Below, in pieces: positions 29,822 to 37,936 of a stretch of 64,000 nucleotides of DNA (positions within the stretch are counted from its first letter, which is position 1; each line of letters starts with the position of its first letter). Below the pieces are notes generated by a model that ran no database searches, was not told the DNA's origin, and saw only the letters and a program-made list of their open reading frames with translations. This DNA is from Acidiphilium multivorum AIU301 (GTDB taxonomy: Bacteria > Pseudomonadota > Alphaproteobacteria > Acetobacterales > Acetobacteraceae), in contig NC_015186.1 of the NCBI RefSeq assembly GCF_000202835.1, positions 3,505,501 to 3,569,500 of the forward strand, read 5' to 3'. The translations under genes were made by a program, and so were the position numbers.

Positions 29822-30582
29822 CGCTGCTGCAGGCGCGGGACCTCCGCAAGCGGTTCGGCCCGGTCGCCGCGCTGGACGATGTTTCGCTGTCGCTGCGCCG
29901 GCGTGAGATCGTGGCGATCGTCGGCGAGAGCGGGTCCGGCAAGTCCACCCTCCTGAACGTCCTGAGCGGCCGCATCGCGCCCGATTCGGGAACCGTGCTG
30001 TATGACGAGGGCGAGGGCCTGTCGCCGATCGCCGGGCGCGGCGAGGCGCGGCTGCGGCACCTGCAGCGCACCCGCTGGGGCTTCGTCCAGCAGGACCCGC
30101 GGCAGGCGCTCCGGCTTTCGGTCACGGCGGGCGGCAATATCGGCGAGCGGCTGATGGTCTCCGGCGCGCGGCATTACGGCGATATCCGCGCCACCGCCGC
30201 GCGCTGGCTCGAAACCGTCGAAATCGATCCGGCGCGGCTCGACGATCTGCCCCGCACCTTCTCCGGCGGCATGCTCCAGCGCCTGCAGATCGCCGCGACC
30301 CTGGTGACCGAGCCGGAACTCGTCTTCATGGACGAACCGACCGGCGGGCTCGACGTGTCCGTCCAGGCGCGGATTCTCGACCTGGTGCGCGGCCTCGTGC
30401 GCCGGCTCGGCCTCGCGGTCCTCCTCGTCACGCACGATATCGGCGTGGCGCGCCTCCTCGCCGACCGGCTCGTGGTGATGCGCCACGGCCGCATCGTCGA
30501 GACCGGATTGACCGATCAGGTGCTGGACGATCCGCACCATGAATACACCCAGCTCCTCGTCTCCTCGGTGCTGCCCGCATGA
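29818..30582 (+). CDS. phnK: C-P lyase ABC-type ATPase PhnK
   Basis: This 254-residue ATP-binding protein docks on the PhnGHIJ core and is required for phosphonate breakdown, although it resembles a transporter ATPase. Walker A is GESGSGKST (about residues 37-45), the signature is FSGGMLQRLQIA near 151, and Walker B is LVFMDEP. The region WGFVQQDPRQALRL matches the PhnK/oligopeptide-ATPase group. Overlaps phnJ and phnL by 4 nt each. Confidence 0.93.
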   Translation: MTLLQARDLRKRFGPVAALDDVSLSLRRREIVAIVGESGSGKSTLLNVLSGRIAPDSGTVLYDEGEGLSPIAGRGEARLRHLQRTRWGFVQQDPRQALRLSVTAGGNIGERLMVSGARHYGDIRATAARWLETVEIDPARLDDLPRTFSGGMLQRLQIAATLVTEPELVFMDEPTGGLDVSVQARILDLVRGLVRRLGLAVLLVTHDIGVARLLADRLVVMRHGRIVETGLTDQVLDDPHHEYTQLLVSSVLPA

Positions 30583-31274
30583 TCGTGCTCGACGCCGCCG
30601 GGCTTGAGAAAACCTTCGTGCTGCACCTGCAGAACGGAACCCGGCTGCCGGTGCTGCGCGGCGCCGGGCTGACGCTGCGCGCCGGCCGGTGCGTCGCGCT
30701 GACCGGCCCTTCGGGTGCCGGAAAATCGACCCTGTTGCGCGCGCTCTACGGAAACTACCTGGTTAGTGTCGGATCGATCCGCGTCCGCCATCGCGGCGTC
30801 ATGATCGACATGGCCGATGCGCCGCCGGAGCGGGTGATCGAGATCCGGCGCGAGACGCTGGGCTATGTCTCCCAGTTCCTGCGCGCCATGCCGCGCCTCG
30901 CCGCGCGCGACGTCGTGGCCGCGCCCCTGCTCGACCGTGGCGCCGCCGCGGAGGCCGCCGCCGCGCGGGCGGGGGCGATGCTGGACCGGCTCGGCATTCC
31001 AACCCCCCTGCATGCCCTGCCGCCGGTGACCTTCTCGGGCGGCGAGCAGCAGCGCGTGAACCTCGCCCGCGCCTTCGCCTGCGAGTGGCCGATCCTCCTC
31101 CTCGACGAGCCGACCGCCTCGCTCGATGCCGCCAACCGGGACATCGTGATCGGGCTGATGCGCGAGGCGAAGGCTCGCGGCGCGGCCCTGCTCGGGATAT
31201 TCCACGACCGGCACGTCCGCGACGCCGTGGCGGACGAAACGCTGTCGCTCGAACCCCTGAAGGAAAGCGCATGA
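30579..31274 (+). CDS. phnL: C-P lyase ABC-type ATPase PhnL
   Basis: This 231-residue ATP-binding protein is the second ABC-type subunit needed for phosphonate activation. It has Walker A GPSGAGKST near residue 47, then LYGNYLVSVGSIRVRH, a stretch characteristic of PhnL, the signature FSGGEQQRVNLARAF and Walker B ILLLDEPTASL. The last codons overlap the phnM start by 4 nt. No permease gene is nearby, in line with a non-transport role. Confidence 0.93.
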   Translation: MIVLDAAGLEKTFVLHLQNGTRLPVLRGAGLTLRAGRCVALTGPSGAGKSTLLRALYGNYLVSVGSIRVRHRGVMIDMADAPPERVIEIRRETLGYVSQFLRAMPRLAARDVVAAPLLDRGAAAEAAAARAGAMLDRLGIPTPLHALPPVTFSGGEQQRVNLARAFACEWPILLLDEPTASLDAANRDIVIGLMREAKARGAALLGIFHDRHVRDAVADETLSLEPLKESA

Positions 31275-32392
31275 CGACGTTCACCAATGCAAGGCTCGTG
31301 CTGCCCGACCAAATCCGCGACGGCACCCTGTCCGTCGCGCAGGGCCGGATCGCGGCATTCGGCGGCTCCGGCGCGGATGTCGACCTCGAGGGCGATTACC
31401 TGATTCCGGGCATCATCGACCTGCACACCGACAATCTGGAACGGCAGACCCAGCCGCGCAACAACGCGCGCTGGCCGTCGCGGTCCGCCCTGCTGACGCA
31501 TGACGCGCAATGCGCTGCGGCCGGCATCACGACGGTGTTCGACGCCCTCTGCCTCGGCGATATCGGCTTCGGCAAGGCCCGCAACCAGACCTTCGAGGAC
31601 GCCTTTGTCGACCTGCGCGCCCTGTTGCCGCTCGGCGCCCTGAAGAGCGAGCACTTCCTGCATCTGCGCTGCGAACTCCCCGCGCCCGAAATGCCCGGCA
31701 TGCTGGCCCGCGCCATCGACGACGATCGCGTGCGGCTGATCTCCCTGATGGATCACAGCCCCGGTTTGAGCGGGCAGTATGCGGATGTCGAGCGTTACCG
31801 GCAGATGCGGCGCGACGAGGGCGTCGCCGAGGGCGAGCTCGACACCATCATCGCCGAGTTGCAGGACAATCATCACGCCTATCACGGGCCGAACCGCGCC
31901 TTCGTGATCGCCGAGGCGCGGCAGCGGGGCATTCCGCTCGCCTCCCACGACGATCACACCGAGGCCGATGTGGCGCGCAACGCGGAGGAAGGGATCGGGA
32001 TCGCCGAATTTCCCGTCTCGCTCGCCGCCGCGCGGGCCGCCCGCGCGCGCGGCATGCGCAGCATCGCCGGCGCGCCGAACATCGTGCGCGGCGGGTCGCA
32101 TTCCGGCAATGTCGCGGTGCTCGACCTGGTCCGCGAGGGCCTGCTCGATGCCCTGGCCTCGGACTACGTGCCGGCGTCCATGCTGGAAGCGGTGTTCTGC
32201 CTCGCCGCGCGCGAGATCCTGCCGCTGCCCGCCGCGATCGGGCTGGTCACCGCGGGGGCCGCGGACATCGCCGGGCTCGACGATCGCGGCCGGCTCGCCG
32301 TCGGACTGCGGGCCGATCTCGTGCAGGTGCGGGTCTACGAGGGCCTGCCCGTGGTCCGGTCCGTCTGGCGGGAGGGCGTGCGCATTGCCTGA
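31271..32392 (+). CDS. phnM: ribose 1-phosphonate triphosphate pyrophosphohydrolase PhnM
   Basis: This 373-residue amidohydrolase-fold enzyme removes pyrophosphate from alpha-D-ribose 1-methylphosphonate 5-triphosphate, preparing the substrate of PhnJ. The metal-binding motif DLHTDNLE near residue 52, SHDDHTEADV near 223 and the late APNIVRGGSHSGN and ASDYVPAS stretches match the family. The stop overlaps the next gene, which starts with TTG, by 8 nt. Confidence 0.95.
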   Translation: MTTFTNARLVLPDQIRDGTLSVAQGRIAAFGGSGADVDLEGDYLIPGIIDLHTDNLERQTQPRNNARWPSRSALLTHDAQCAAAGITTVFDALCLGDIGFGKARNQTFEDAFVDLRALLPLGALKSEHFLHLRCELPAPEMPGMLARAIDDDRVRLISLMDHSPGLSGQYADVERYRQMRRDEGVAEGELDTIIAELQDNHHAYHGPNRAFVIAEARQRGIPLASHDDHTEADVARNAEEGIGIAEFPVSLAAARAARARGMRSIAGAPNIVRGGSHSGNVAVLDLVREGLLDALASDYVPASMLEAVFCLAAREILPLPAAIGLVTAGAADIAGLDDRGRLAVGLRADLVQVRVYEGLPVVRSVWREGVRIA

Positions 32393-33050
32393 ACCCCACC
32401 GCGCCGCCGTCTACTACGTTCCCGAACCGGATGATCCGCTCTGGTCGCGGGGCTGCGCCTGGCTCGGCCGCGATCCGCTGAGCGGAGAGCGCCTGCCCCA
32501 GCCGCCGGTCGCCGGACTCGAGGGCATGACGGAGTCGCCACGGCGCTACGGCTTCCACGCGACGCTGAAGCCGCCGATGGCGCTGCGGCACGGGCTCGAC
32601 GCCTTCATCGCCGATGCGGCGGCGCTCGCCGCGCGGATGCGGCCCTTCGACCTGCCGCCCCTCGACATCGCCAACCTGCACGGCTTCCTCGCCCTGTGCC
32701 TCGCCGGGGCGTGCCCGCCGATGCGCGACCTCGCCGATGCCTGCGTCGCCGAACTCGATCACCACCGCGTGCCGGAGGACGCGGCGGCGCGGGCGCGGCG
32801 CGCCGAAGGCCGCCCCGCCGCCGAGCGCGCGTATATCGAGCGGTGGGGCTATCCGCTGGTGTTCGATGCGTTCCGCTTCCACATGACGCTGACCGACCGG
32901 ATCGCCGACAATCCGCTCGTCCCCGCCGCCGCCGCGCATTTCGGCGAGACCCTGGCCGCGTCGCGGCGCGTCACCGGGATCGCCGTCTTCGTGGAAGAGG
33001 GCGCGGGGGCGCCGTTCCGTCTGGCCCGCCGCCTGCGCTTCGGCGCCTGA
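32385..33050 (+). CDS. DUF1045 protein, 2H phosphoesterase-like
   Basis: This 221-residue protein is of a type often found in phn operons of alphaproteobacteria. Two H-x-T motifs are present, HAT at 58-60 in YGFHATLKPP and HMT at 166-168 in FRFHMTLTDR. This is the hallmark of 2H phosphoesterases, which open cyclic phosphodiesters. No phnP is present in the window, so the protein could handle the ribose cyclic phosphate released by PhnJ; that role is inference. The only sensible start is TTG 32385, with GGAGGG about 9 nt upstream, overlapping phnM by 8 nt. It ends in a TGATG overlap with phnN. Confidence 0.85.
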   Translation: MPEPHRAAVYYVPEPDDPLWSRGCAWLGRDPLSGERLPQPPVAGLEGMTESPRRYGFHATLKPPMALRHGLDAFIADAAALAARMRPFDLPPLDIANLHGFLALCLAGACPPMRDLADACVAELDHHRVPEDAAARARRAEGRPAAERAYIERWGYPLVFDAFRFHMTLTDRIADNPLVPAAAAHFGETLAASRRVTGIAVFVEEGAGAPFRLARRLRFGA

Positions 33051-33595
33051 TGCCGCGATCGGGCCGCCTCGTGCTGGTCGTCGGCCCGTCCGGCGCGGGC
33101 AAGGACACGGTGCTGCGCCAGGCCAGGCGCCGCCTCGGGCATGCGCCGGACATCGTGTTCCCCCGGCGCGTCATCACCCGGCCGCCCGATCCGGCGGAGG
33201 ATCACGAACCGGTCTCCGACGATGACTTCCAGCGCCGCGCCTTCGCCCTCTCCTGGTCGGCGCATGGCCTGAGCTACGGCATTCCGGCAAGCATCGCCGG
33301 CGATCTCGACGCCGGGCGGATCGTCGTGGTCAACGTCTCCCGCGCGATCGTGGCCGATGCGCGGCGCCGCTTTCCCTGTTTCGTCGTCGCGGTGACGGCG
33401 GCGCCCGCCATCCTCGCCGCGCGGCTCGCGGTCCGGCGGCGCGAAACCGCGGCCGAAATCGGCGCGCGGCTGGCCCGCGCCGCGGCCCCGGTCGAGGCCG
33501 ATGCCGTCGTCGCCAACGAAACCACGCCGGAAGCGGCGGGGGCGGCGTTTCTCGGCATCCTGCTCCGCTGCCGCGACCTGCCCTGCCTGCCGTGA
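33050..33595 (+). CDS. phnN: ribose 1,5-bisphosphokinase PhnN
   Basis: This 181-residue kinase converts ribose 1,5-bisphosphate to PRPP, the last step of the C-P lyase route. The guanylate-kinase-like fold shows a P-loop GPSGAGKDT at about residues 11-19, RRVITRPPDPAEDHEPV and FALSWSAHGLSYGIP. It is the last gene of the operon and starts at a TGATG junction. Confidence 0.92.
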   Translation: MPRSGRLVLVVGPSGAGKDTVLRQARRRLGHAPDIVFPRRVITRPPDPAEDHEPVSDDDFQRRAFALSWSAHGLSYGIPASIAGDLDAGRIVVVNVSRAIVADARRRFPCFVVAVTAAPAILAARLAVRRRETAAEIGARLARAAAPVEADAVVANETTPEAAGAAFLGILLRCRDLPCLP

Positions 33596-33596
33596 T

Positions 33597-33615
33597 GCGG
33601 CGGGCGCCCCGCCGC
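33597..33615. terminator. hairpin between phnN and phnF
   Basis: GCGGCGGG (33597-33604) pairs perfectly with CCCGCCGC (33608-33615) with a 3-nt loop, directly after the phnN stop. There is no T tract. It lies between convergent genes and may end both transcripts. Confidence 0.45.
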
Positions 33616-33658
33616 TAGAGCACTTTCCGATCCTGTTGGATCGGATAACGATACTCTA
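33616..33658. repeat. palindromic intergenic element
   Basis: A central hairpin CCGATCC-TGTT-GGATCGG (33627-33644) is flanked by TAGAG (33616-33620) and CTCTA (33654-33658). The arrangement resembles the dispersed palindromes starting TAGAGCA that are common between genes in alphaproteobacteria. Only one copy was noticed in this window. Confidence 0.45.
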
Positions 33659-34393
33659 CGGCTCGAACACCAGTTGCACGCGTGGCGCCGGATAGATCGA
33701 CAGGCCGAATTCGATCGGCGCCCCGCCCTCCGCGATGTTCAGGGATTCCGTGGCCAGCAGGGCGTCGCTGCGGGCCATGCGCAGCAGCCGCGCCTCGCGC
33801 GCATCCGGCTGGCGGGCGCAGACGCGCGTCCATTTGCGCGTGTAGTCGGCGATCCCGAGCGCGGCCAGCGCCGCGGTGATCGACCCGCTGTGCCGCAGCG
33901 CCTCCAGCAGTCCCGGCAGTGCCCGCGCGGGGAAAATGTGCCGCGACAGCGAGATCGGCGTCGAATCCGCCGAGCCGATGCGCTCCAGCAGGATCACCGG
34001 TTGCGCCGGCGCCAGCCGCAGCGCCTCGGCGGCGGCGGCGGCTTCGGGCAGGGTGTCGAGGGCGGTTTCCTCCAGCATCAGGATATCGCCGAGCGGCGTG
34101 CGGTTGTGGCCGCGCACCCATTCCGAGAATCGCGGCCGCTGGCCGATCCGGTAATCCAGCACCTCCTCCGCCACGAACGACCCCCGTCCATGCTCGGTGC
34201 GGATGATGCGCGCCTTGGCCAGTTCCTCCAGCGCGCGGCGAACGGTGTGGCGGTTGACGCCGTAGCCCTGGGCGAGCCGCGCCTCGGTCGGCAACCTCGT
34301 GTCGTGCGGGTAGACCCCCTCGCGAATGTCGCGGGCCAGCGCGTTGGCGATCTGGCTCCAGAGGGCCTCACCCCGTTTGCGTTCGAAATCCAT
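33656..34393 (-). CDS. phnF: GntR-family regulator PhnF
   Basis: This 245-residue repressor has a GntR winged helix at residues 1-75 (LWSQIANALARDIREGVYPH, RLPTEARLAQGYGVNRHTVR) and a C-terminal UTRA effector domain (about 95-240). HutC-type members next to phn genes are named PhnF. Here it is convergent to the operon rather than upstream of phnG, so regulation would act at a distance on the palindrome at 26884-26895. The effector is unknown, a phosphonate or phosphate ester being likely. Confidence 0.88.
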   Translation of the reverse strand: MDFERKRGEALWSQIANALARDIREGVYPHDTRLPTEARLAQGYGVNRHTVRRALEELAKARIIRTEHGRGSFVAEEVLDYRIGQRPRFSEWVRGHNRTPLGDILMLEETALDTLPEAAAAAEALRLAPAQPVILLERIGSADSTPISLSRHIFPARALPGLLEALRHSGSITAALAALGIADYTRKWTRVCARQPDAREARLLRMARSDALLATESLNIAEGGAPIEFGLSIYPAPRVQLVFEP

Positions 34394-34451
34394 GCCTAGC
34401 AGATGCCGGAAACGGCGGCCCGAATCCAGAGATGGCCGGCCTCAGGCGGCA

Positions 34452-37094
34452 TCAGCCCGCTTGCCGCCGCCGGGGCTGCGGTGCCGCCGCCGCCGGCGCG
34501 GCCGGGAACCGGGCGGGCGCGGGCGGCGAAACACGCCGGACGTCCGCCGGGTCGATCACCCGCAGGTCGCGATACACGCCGCCCTCGCGGCTGAAATGCG
34601 GATTGTAGAACGGGTCGCGTTTCAGCGCTTCGTCCCATCTTTCGCGCATCGTCTCGTTTTCCAGCATGAACCGCGCCAGCTTGCTCTCGTCGAAATCGTC
34701 GCCCCGGCTCAGGCTCTCGCGATGTTCGCAGACCGCGTCGGCGCTGAAGATGATGCGGTATCCCGCCTGCCTGATCTTCATGCAGAGATCGACGTCGTTG
34801 AACGCCACGCTCAGCCCGTCCTCGTCGAAGCCGCCAGCCGCCGCGAACGCCTCGCGGCGGACCAGCATGCACGCGGCGGTCACCGCAGAAACCTCGCGGC
34901 AGGCGATGGCATTGGCGATGTAGCCCGGCTTGTCGGCCGGCAGTCCGCGGAAACTGTGATCGGCGATCCCGCCGACACCCAGAACGACGCCGGCATGCTG
35001 CACGGTCTCGTTCGGATAGAGCAGTTTCGCGCCGACCGCGCCCACGCCCGGATCGGCCAGCGCCTCGTTCAGCATCGTGCGCAGCCATTCCGGGTCGCTC
35101 ACGAACACGTCGTTGTTCATGAACAGCAGAAATGGGAAGCGCGCCGCCTCCACCCCGCGATTGTTGATGCGCGAGTAGTTGAACGGCTCGGCGATGCGGA
35201 TCACCCTCGTGTCCCGCAGGTTGCCCTGCTCGACGGCGAAACCCTCCGCCTCCTCGTCCTGCGACCAGTTGTCGAGGAGAAGAATCTCGTAGCGCGCCCC
35301 CCGCGTCACGTCCCGGATCGCCTCGACGCACGCGCGCGTCATCCCGATATGGTCGCGATATGGGATCAGGATCGAAACGCCCGGGTCCTCGCTCATGCGG
35401 AAGCTGGTGCGATAGCAGGTCAGCCCGCCCCGCCGTTCGGTCCGCGCCGCCAGGCCCCGCCGCTTCAGATGCGCGGCGACGGCGGCGGCGCCGGCCAGCG
35501 CCGCCTTCGGCTTGGCCGCCCCGGAGCCGGCGGTCGACTGCGCGGTGATCCGCCAGTGATACAGGATTTCCGGCACGTGGTGGATCTCGTGCGCGCCGAG
35601 CCGCTCGACCAGGCGCAGCAGCAGGTCGTGGTCCTGCGCGCCGTCCAGATCCGGGTCGAGCCCGCCGGCGGCGCGGACCAGCGCCGCCTCGGCGACGACG
35701 AGATGGCAGATATAGTTCAGGTCGAGCAGCAGCCGGTAATTGAAGTCCGGCTTGAAATTGGGCTCGGAAAACGCGCCGCGCCGGTCGATCTTGTCCTCGT
35801 CGGAATAGAGCAGCCGCGCCCCGGTCGCGGCCTGCGCCCGCATCATCGCGTCGAGCGCGCAGGGTTCCAGCACGTCGTCATGATCGAAGAAGGCGATGAA
35901 ATCGCCCGTCGCCGCCTCGATCGCGCGGTTGGTCGCGGCGGCGATCCCGGCATTGGCCCTGCGCGCCTGCACGCGGATGCGCGGATCGGCGTCGGCGAGG
36001 CGCTTCATCAGCGCGGTGAGGCGTGCATCGCCGCTGCCATCGTCCACCAGGATGAGTTCCCAGTTCCGGTAGGTCTGCGCGCGCACGGAATCCACCGCGG
36101 TCACGAACGCGCCGTGATCGGGCCGGTAGACCGGGCAGATCACCGAAACCAGCGGCGCGTCGGCGCGCGCGCCGTAGCGGGCGGCGATCCGGGCCCCGGC
36201 GAGGGGTTGGCTGCGCGCGGCCCAGCTCCGGTAGCTCGCCAGCGAATGGCCCTCGGCCGGCAGCACCGCCTTGAGCTCGCGCCGCAGCCGGTAGGCGTAG
36301 CGGAACAGGTCGTCCGCCTGTTCGATCAGCCCTTCGATGCGCTCGCGCTCGGCCGAGCCGGGCATGCGCAGCTCGACAGGACTGCCGCGCAGCGCGACGC
36401 GGCCGGGCATCACGTGGAAGTCGAAGCTGAGCGTTCCGCCGCCGCGCCGCAGCTCCGGCGGCGGCGACCACGAGAAGCCGCAGGCCGGGTCGGCGCCGAG
36501 CGCCTCCGCCACGTCCGCCCGGAACTGGTCGGCCATCAGCTCGGCGACCGGCTGGCCGTTCGTCGACACCACGACGCGGGCGCCGCCCGCTTTCTGCCCC
36601 GTCCGCTCGTCGACCTGCAGCACCCAGCCCTGGATCAGCCCGTCCACCAGCCCGTCCAGCACGCCTTCCACGCGCACCTGCCGCGCGAGGCAGAAATGCA
36701 GCTCCGGCAGCACGAAGCCGCCCCGGCCCGGCAGGCCGACCGGGCGGCCATCCACGGTGGCCAGGGTGAGGACGTGGCGAAGCCCGTCCTGATGCATGGC
36801 CGGGATGGCGAACTGGAAGCCGACCTTCGTGTTCGGCAGGCTCAGCCGCCGCAGGTCCGGCCGGTCGAGATCGCACTGGATCACATCGGCGACCTGCCCG
36901 TCGATCAGCACGCGCAGCGCCAGCGGCCGGTCGATATCGGCCGTATCCACCGCCCATCCGGCCAGCGTCGCATCCTCGATCCTGTCGAGAAACCCGAGAA
37001 TGGTCGACGCGGGCATGGTCGGCGCGGGCGCCGCGCGCGGCGCGGAGGGTTTGGACTTCGCGCGTCCCGCTCCGCTGGCCGGCAATCTGGCCAT
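34452..37094 (-). CDS. tandem GT2 glycosyltransferase
   Basis: This 880-residue protein has an N-terminal region (about residues 30-250) with repeated beta-rich motifs such as GFLDRIEDATLAGWAVD and VDGLIQGWVLQVDE. Two family GT2 domains follow. The first starts near 325 (PLVSVICPVYRPDHGAFVTA, LVDDGSGD, FFDHDDVLEP). The second starts near 590 (VSILIPYRDHIGMTRACVEA, LLLDNWSQDEEA, FLLFMNNDVFV). The DDG/DHDD and MNND acidic motifs suggest both are active, though the first lacks a canonical DXD spacing check. Such enzymes extend rhamnose-rich or O-antigen-type chains. The start at 37094 has AAGGAG 6 nt upstream. It is a single gene between phnF and rpmI. Confidence 0.88.
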   Translation of the reverse strand: MARLPASGAGRAKSKPSAPRAAPAPTMPASTILGFLDRIEDATLAGWAVDTADIDRPLALRVLIDGQVADVIQCDLDRPDLRRLSLPNTKVGFQFAIPAMHQDGLRHVLTLATVDGRPVGLPGRGGFVLPELHFCLARQVRVEGVLDGLVDGLIQGWVLQVDERTGQKAGGARVVVSTNGQPVAELMADQFRADVAEALGADPACGFSWSPPPELRRGGGTLSFDFHVMPGRVALRGSPVELRMPGSAERERIEGLIEQADDLFRYAYRLRRELKAVLPAEGHSLASYRSWAARSQPLAGARIAARYGARADAPLVSVICPVYRPDHGAFVTAVDSVRAQTYRNWELILVDDGSGDARLTALMKRLADADPRIRVQARRANAGIAAATNRAIEAATGDFIAFFDHDDVLEPCALDAMMRAQAATGARLLYSDEDKIDRRGAFSEPNFKPDFNYRLLLDLNYICHLVVAEAALVRAAGGLDPDLDGAQDHDLLLRLVERLGAHEIHHVPEILYHWRITAQSTAGSGAAKPKAALAGAAAVAAHLKRRGLAARTERRGGLTCYRTSFRMSEDPGVSILIPYRDHIGMTRACVEAIRDVTRGARYEILLLDNWSQDEEAEGFAVEQGNLRDTRVIRIAEPFNYSRINNRGVEAARFPFLLFMNNDVFVSDPEWLRTMLNEALADPGVGAVGAKLLYPNETVQHAGVVLGVGGIADHSFRGLPADKPGYIANAIACREVSAVTAACMLVRREAFAAAGGFDEDGLSVAFNDVDLCMKIRQAGYRIIFSADAVCEHRESLSRGDDFDESKLARFMLENETMRERWDEALKRDPFYNPHFSREGGVYRDLRVIDPADVRRVSPPAPARFPAAPAAAAPQPRRRQAG

Positions 37095-37224
37095 GGAAAT
37101 CTCCTTGTCTGAAATGTCGTGCGCCGCGGCACGGCGCGGCCTCAAATGCGGATTCGACGATGCATGTTTTCTAACCGCCGGACAGTCCGGCGGCAAGCGA
37201 TCGGCCGGGGGTGCGGCCGGCGAG

Positions 37225-37253
37225 TTGCCAAGCCCGGCACGATTGCCTATACC
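37225..37253 (+). promoter_or_regulatory. promoter of rpmI-rplT
   Basis: TTGCCA (37225-37230) and TATACC (37248-37253) are separated by exactly 17 nt. The predicted start near 37260 leaves a leader of about 100 nt before rpmI, long enough for the autoregulation by L20 known in other bacteria. I did not identify a specific L20-binding fold. A perfect CCGCCGGA/TCCGGCGG hairpin lies at about 37177-37195, upstream of this promoter. Confidence 0.5.
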
Positions 37254-37358
37254 GCCCCCTTCCAGCGCGATCAGGTCGCGAGCCCGGGCCATTTTGGCAT
37301 GCCCGGCCGCACGCCGCGCGCCCGGCAGGCGTCGGGTATGGACGAGAAGGAGTATGAA

Positions 37359-37562
37359 ATGCCGAAGATGAAGACCAAGTCGTCGGTCAAGAAGCGGTTC
37401 AAGATCACCGCGACCGGCAAGGTGATGGCCGGCCACGGCAACAAGCGCCACGGCCTGATCAACCGCTCCCAGAAGATGAAGCGCACCAATCGCGGCACGA
37501 TGGCGCTGCCCGAGCAGGACGGCAAGACCGTCAAGCAGTGGGCTCCCTACGGTCTGGATTGA
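37359..37562 (+). CDS. rpmI: 50S ribosomal protein L35
   Basis: This 67-residue protein belongs to the large ribosomal subunit. The sequence [20 protein letters not shown] is the family signature, followed by [14 protein letters not shown]. The start at 37359 has AGAAGGAG 7-10 nt upstream. It is 13 bp before rplT. The usual upstream gene infC is not adjacent. Confidence 0.97.
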   Translation: MPKMKTKSSVKKRFKITATGKVMAGHGNKRHGLINRSQKMKRTNRGTMALPEQDGKTVKQWAPYGLD

Positions 37563-37575
37563 GGAGCGATAGACA

Positions 37576-37932
37576 ATGGCACGCGTCAAACGGGGTGTGA
37601 CGACCCACGCCCGTCACAAGAAGGTTCTCAAGCAGTCCAAGGGGTTTGTCGGCCGTTCGTCGACCAATTACCGGATTGCGCTCGAGCGTCTCGAAAAGGC
37701 GCTCCGCTACGCCTATCGCGACCGCCGGAACAAGAAGCGCGAGTTCCGCGCCCTCTGGATCCAGCGCATCAATGCGGCCGTGCGCGAGCAGGGCATGACC
37801 TACAGCCAGTTCATCGCCGCCCTCAAGGCCGCGAATATCGAGCTGGACCGCAAGGTGCTCGCCGCCATGGCGTTCGACGATCCGGCCGGTTTCACCGCGA
37901 TCGTCGAGGCCGCGAAGGCCGTGCGCGGCTGA
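37576..37932 (+). CDS. rplT: 50S ribosomal protein L20
   Basis: This 118-residue protein is needed early in 50S assembly and, in some bacteria, represses its own operon. Family markers are [20 protein letters not shown], the basic [20 protein letters not shown] and [24 protein letters not shown] lies 9-14 nt before the start. pheS and pheT, usually downstream, are replaced by convergent genes. Confidence 0.97.
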   Translation: MARVKRGVTTHARHKKVLKQSKGFVGRSSTNYRIALERLEKALRYAYRDRRNKKREFRALWIQRINAAVREQGMTYSQFIAALKAANIELDRKVLAAMAFDDPAGFTAIVEAAKAVRG

Positions 37933-37936
37933 TCGG

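Noticed and set aside
34326-37112. 928-residue plus-strand frame opposite the GT2 protein
   Set aside because: The composition is a codon-shadow pattern (Arg, His, Gln, Ala), while the minus strand has two well-formed GT2 domains.
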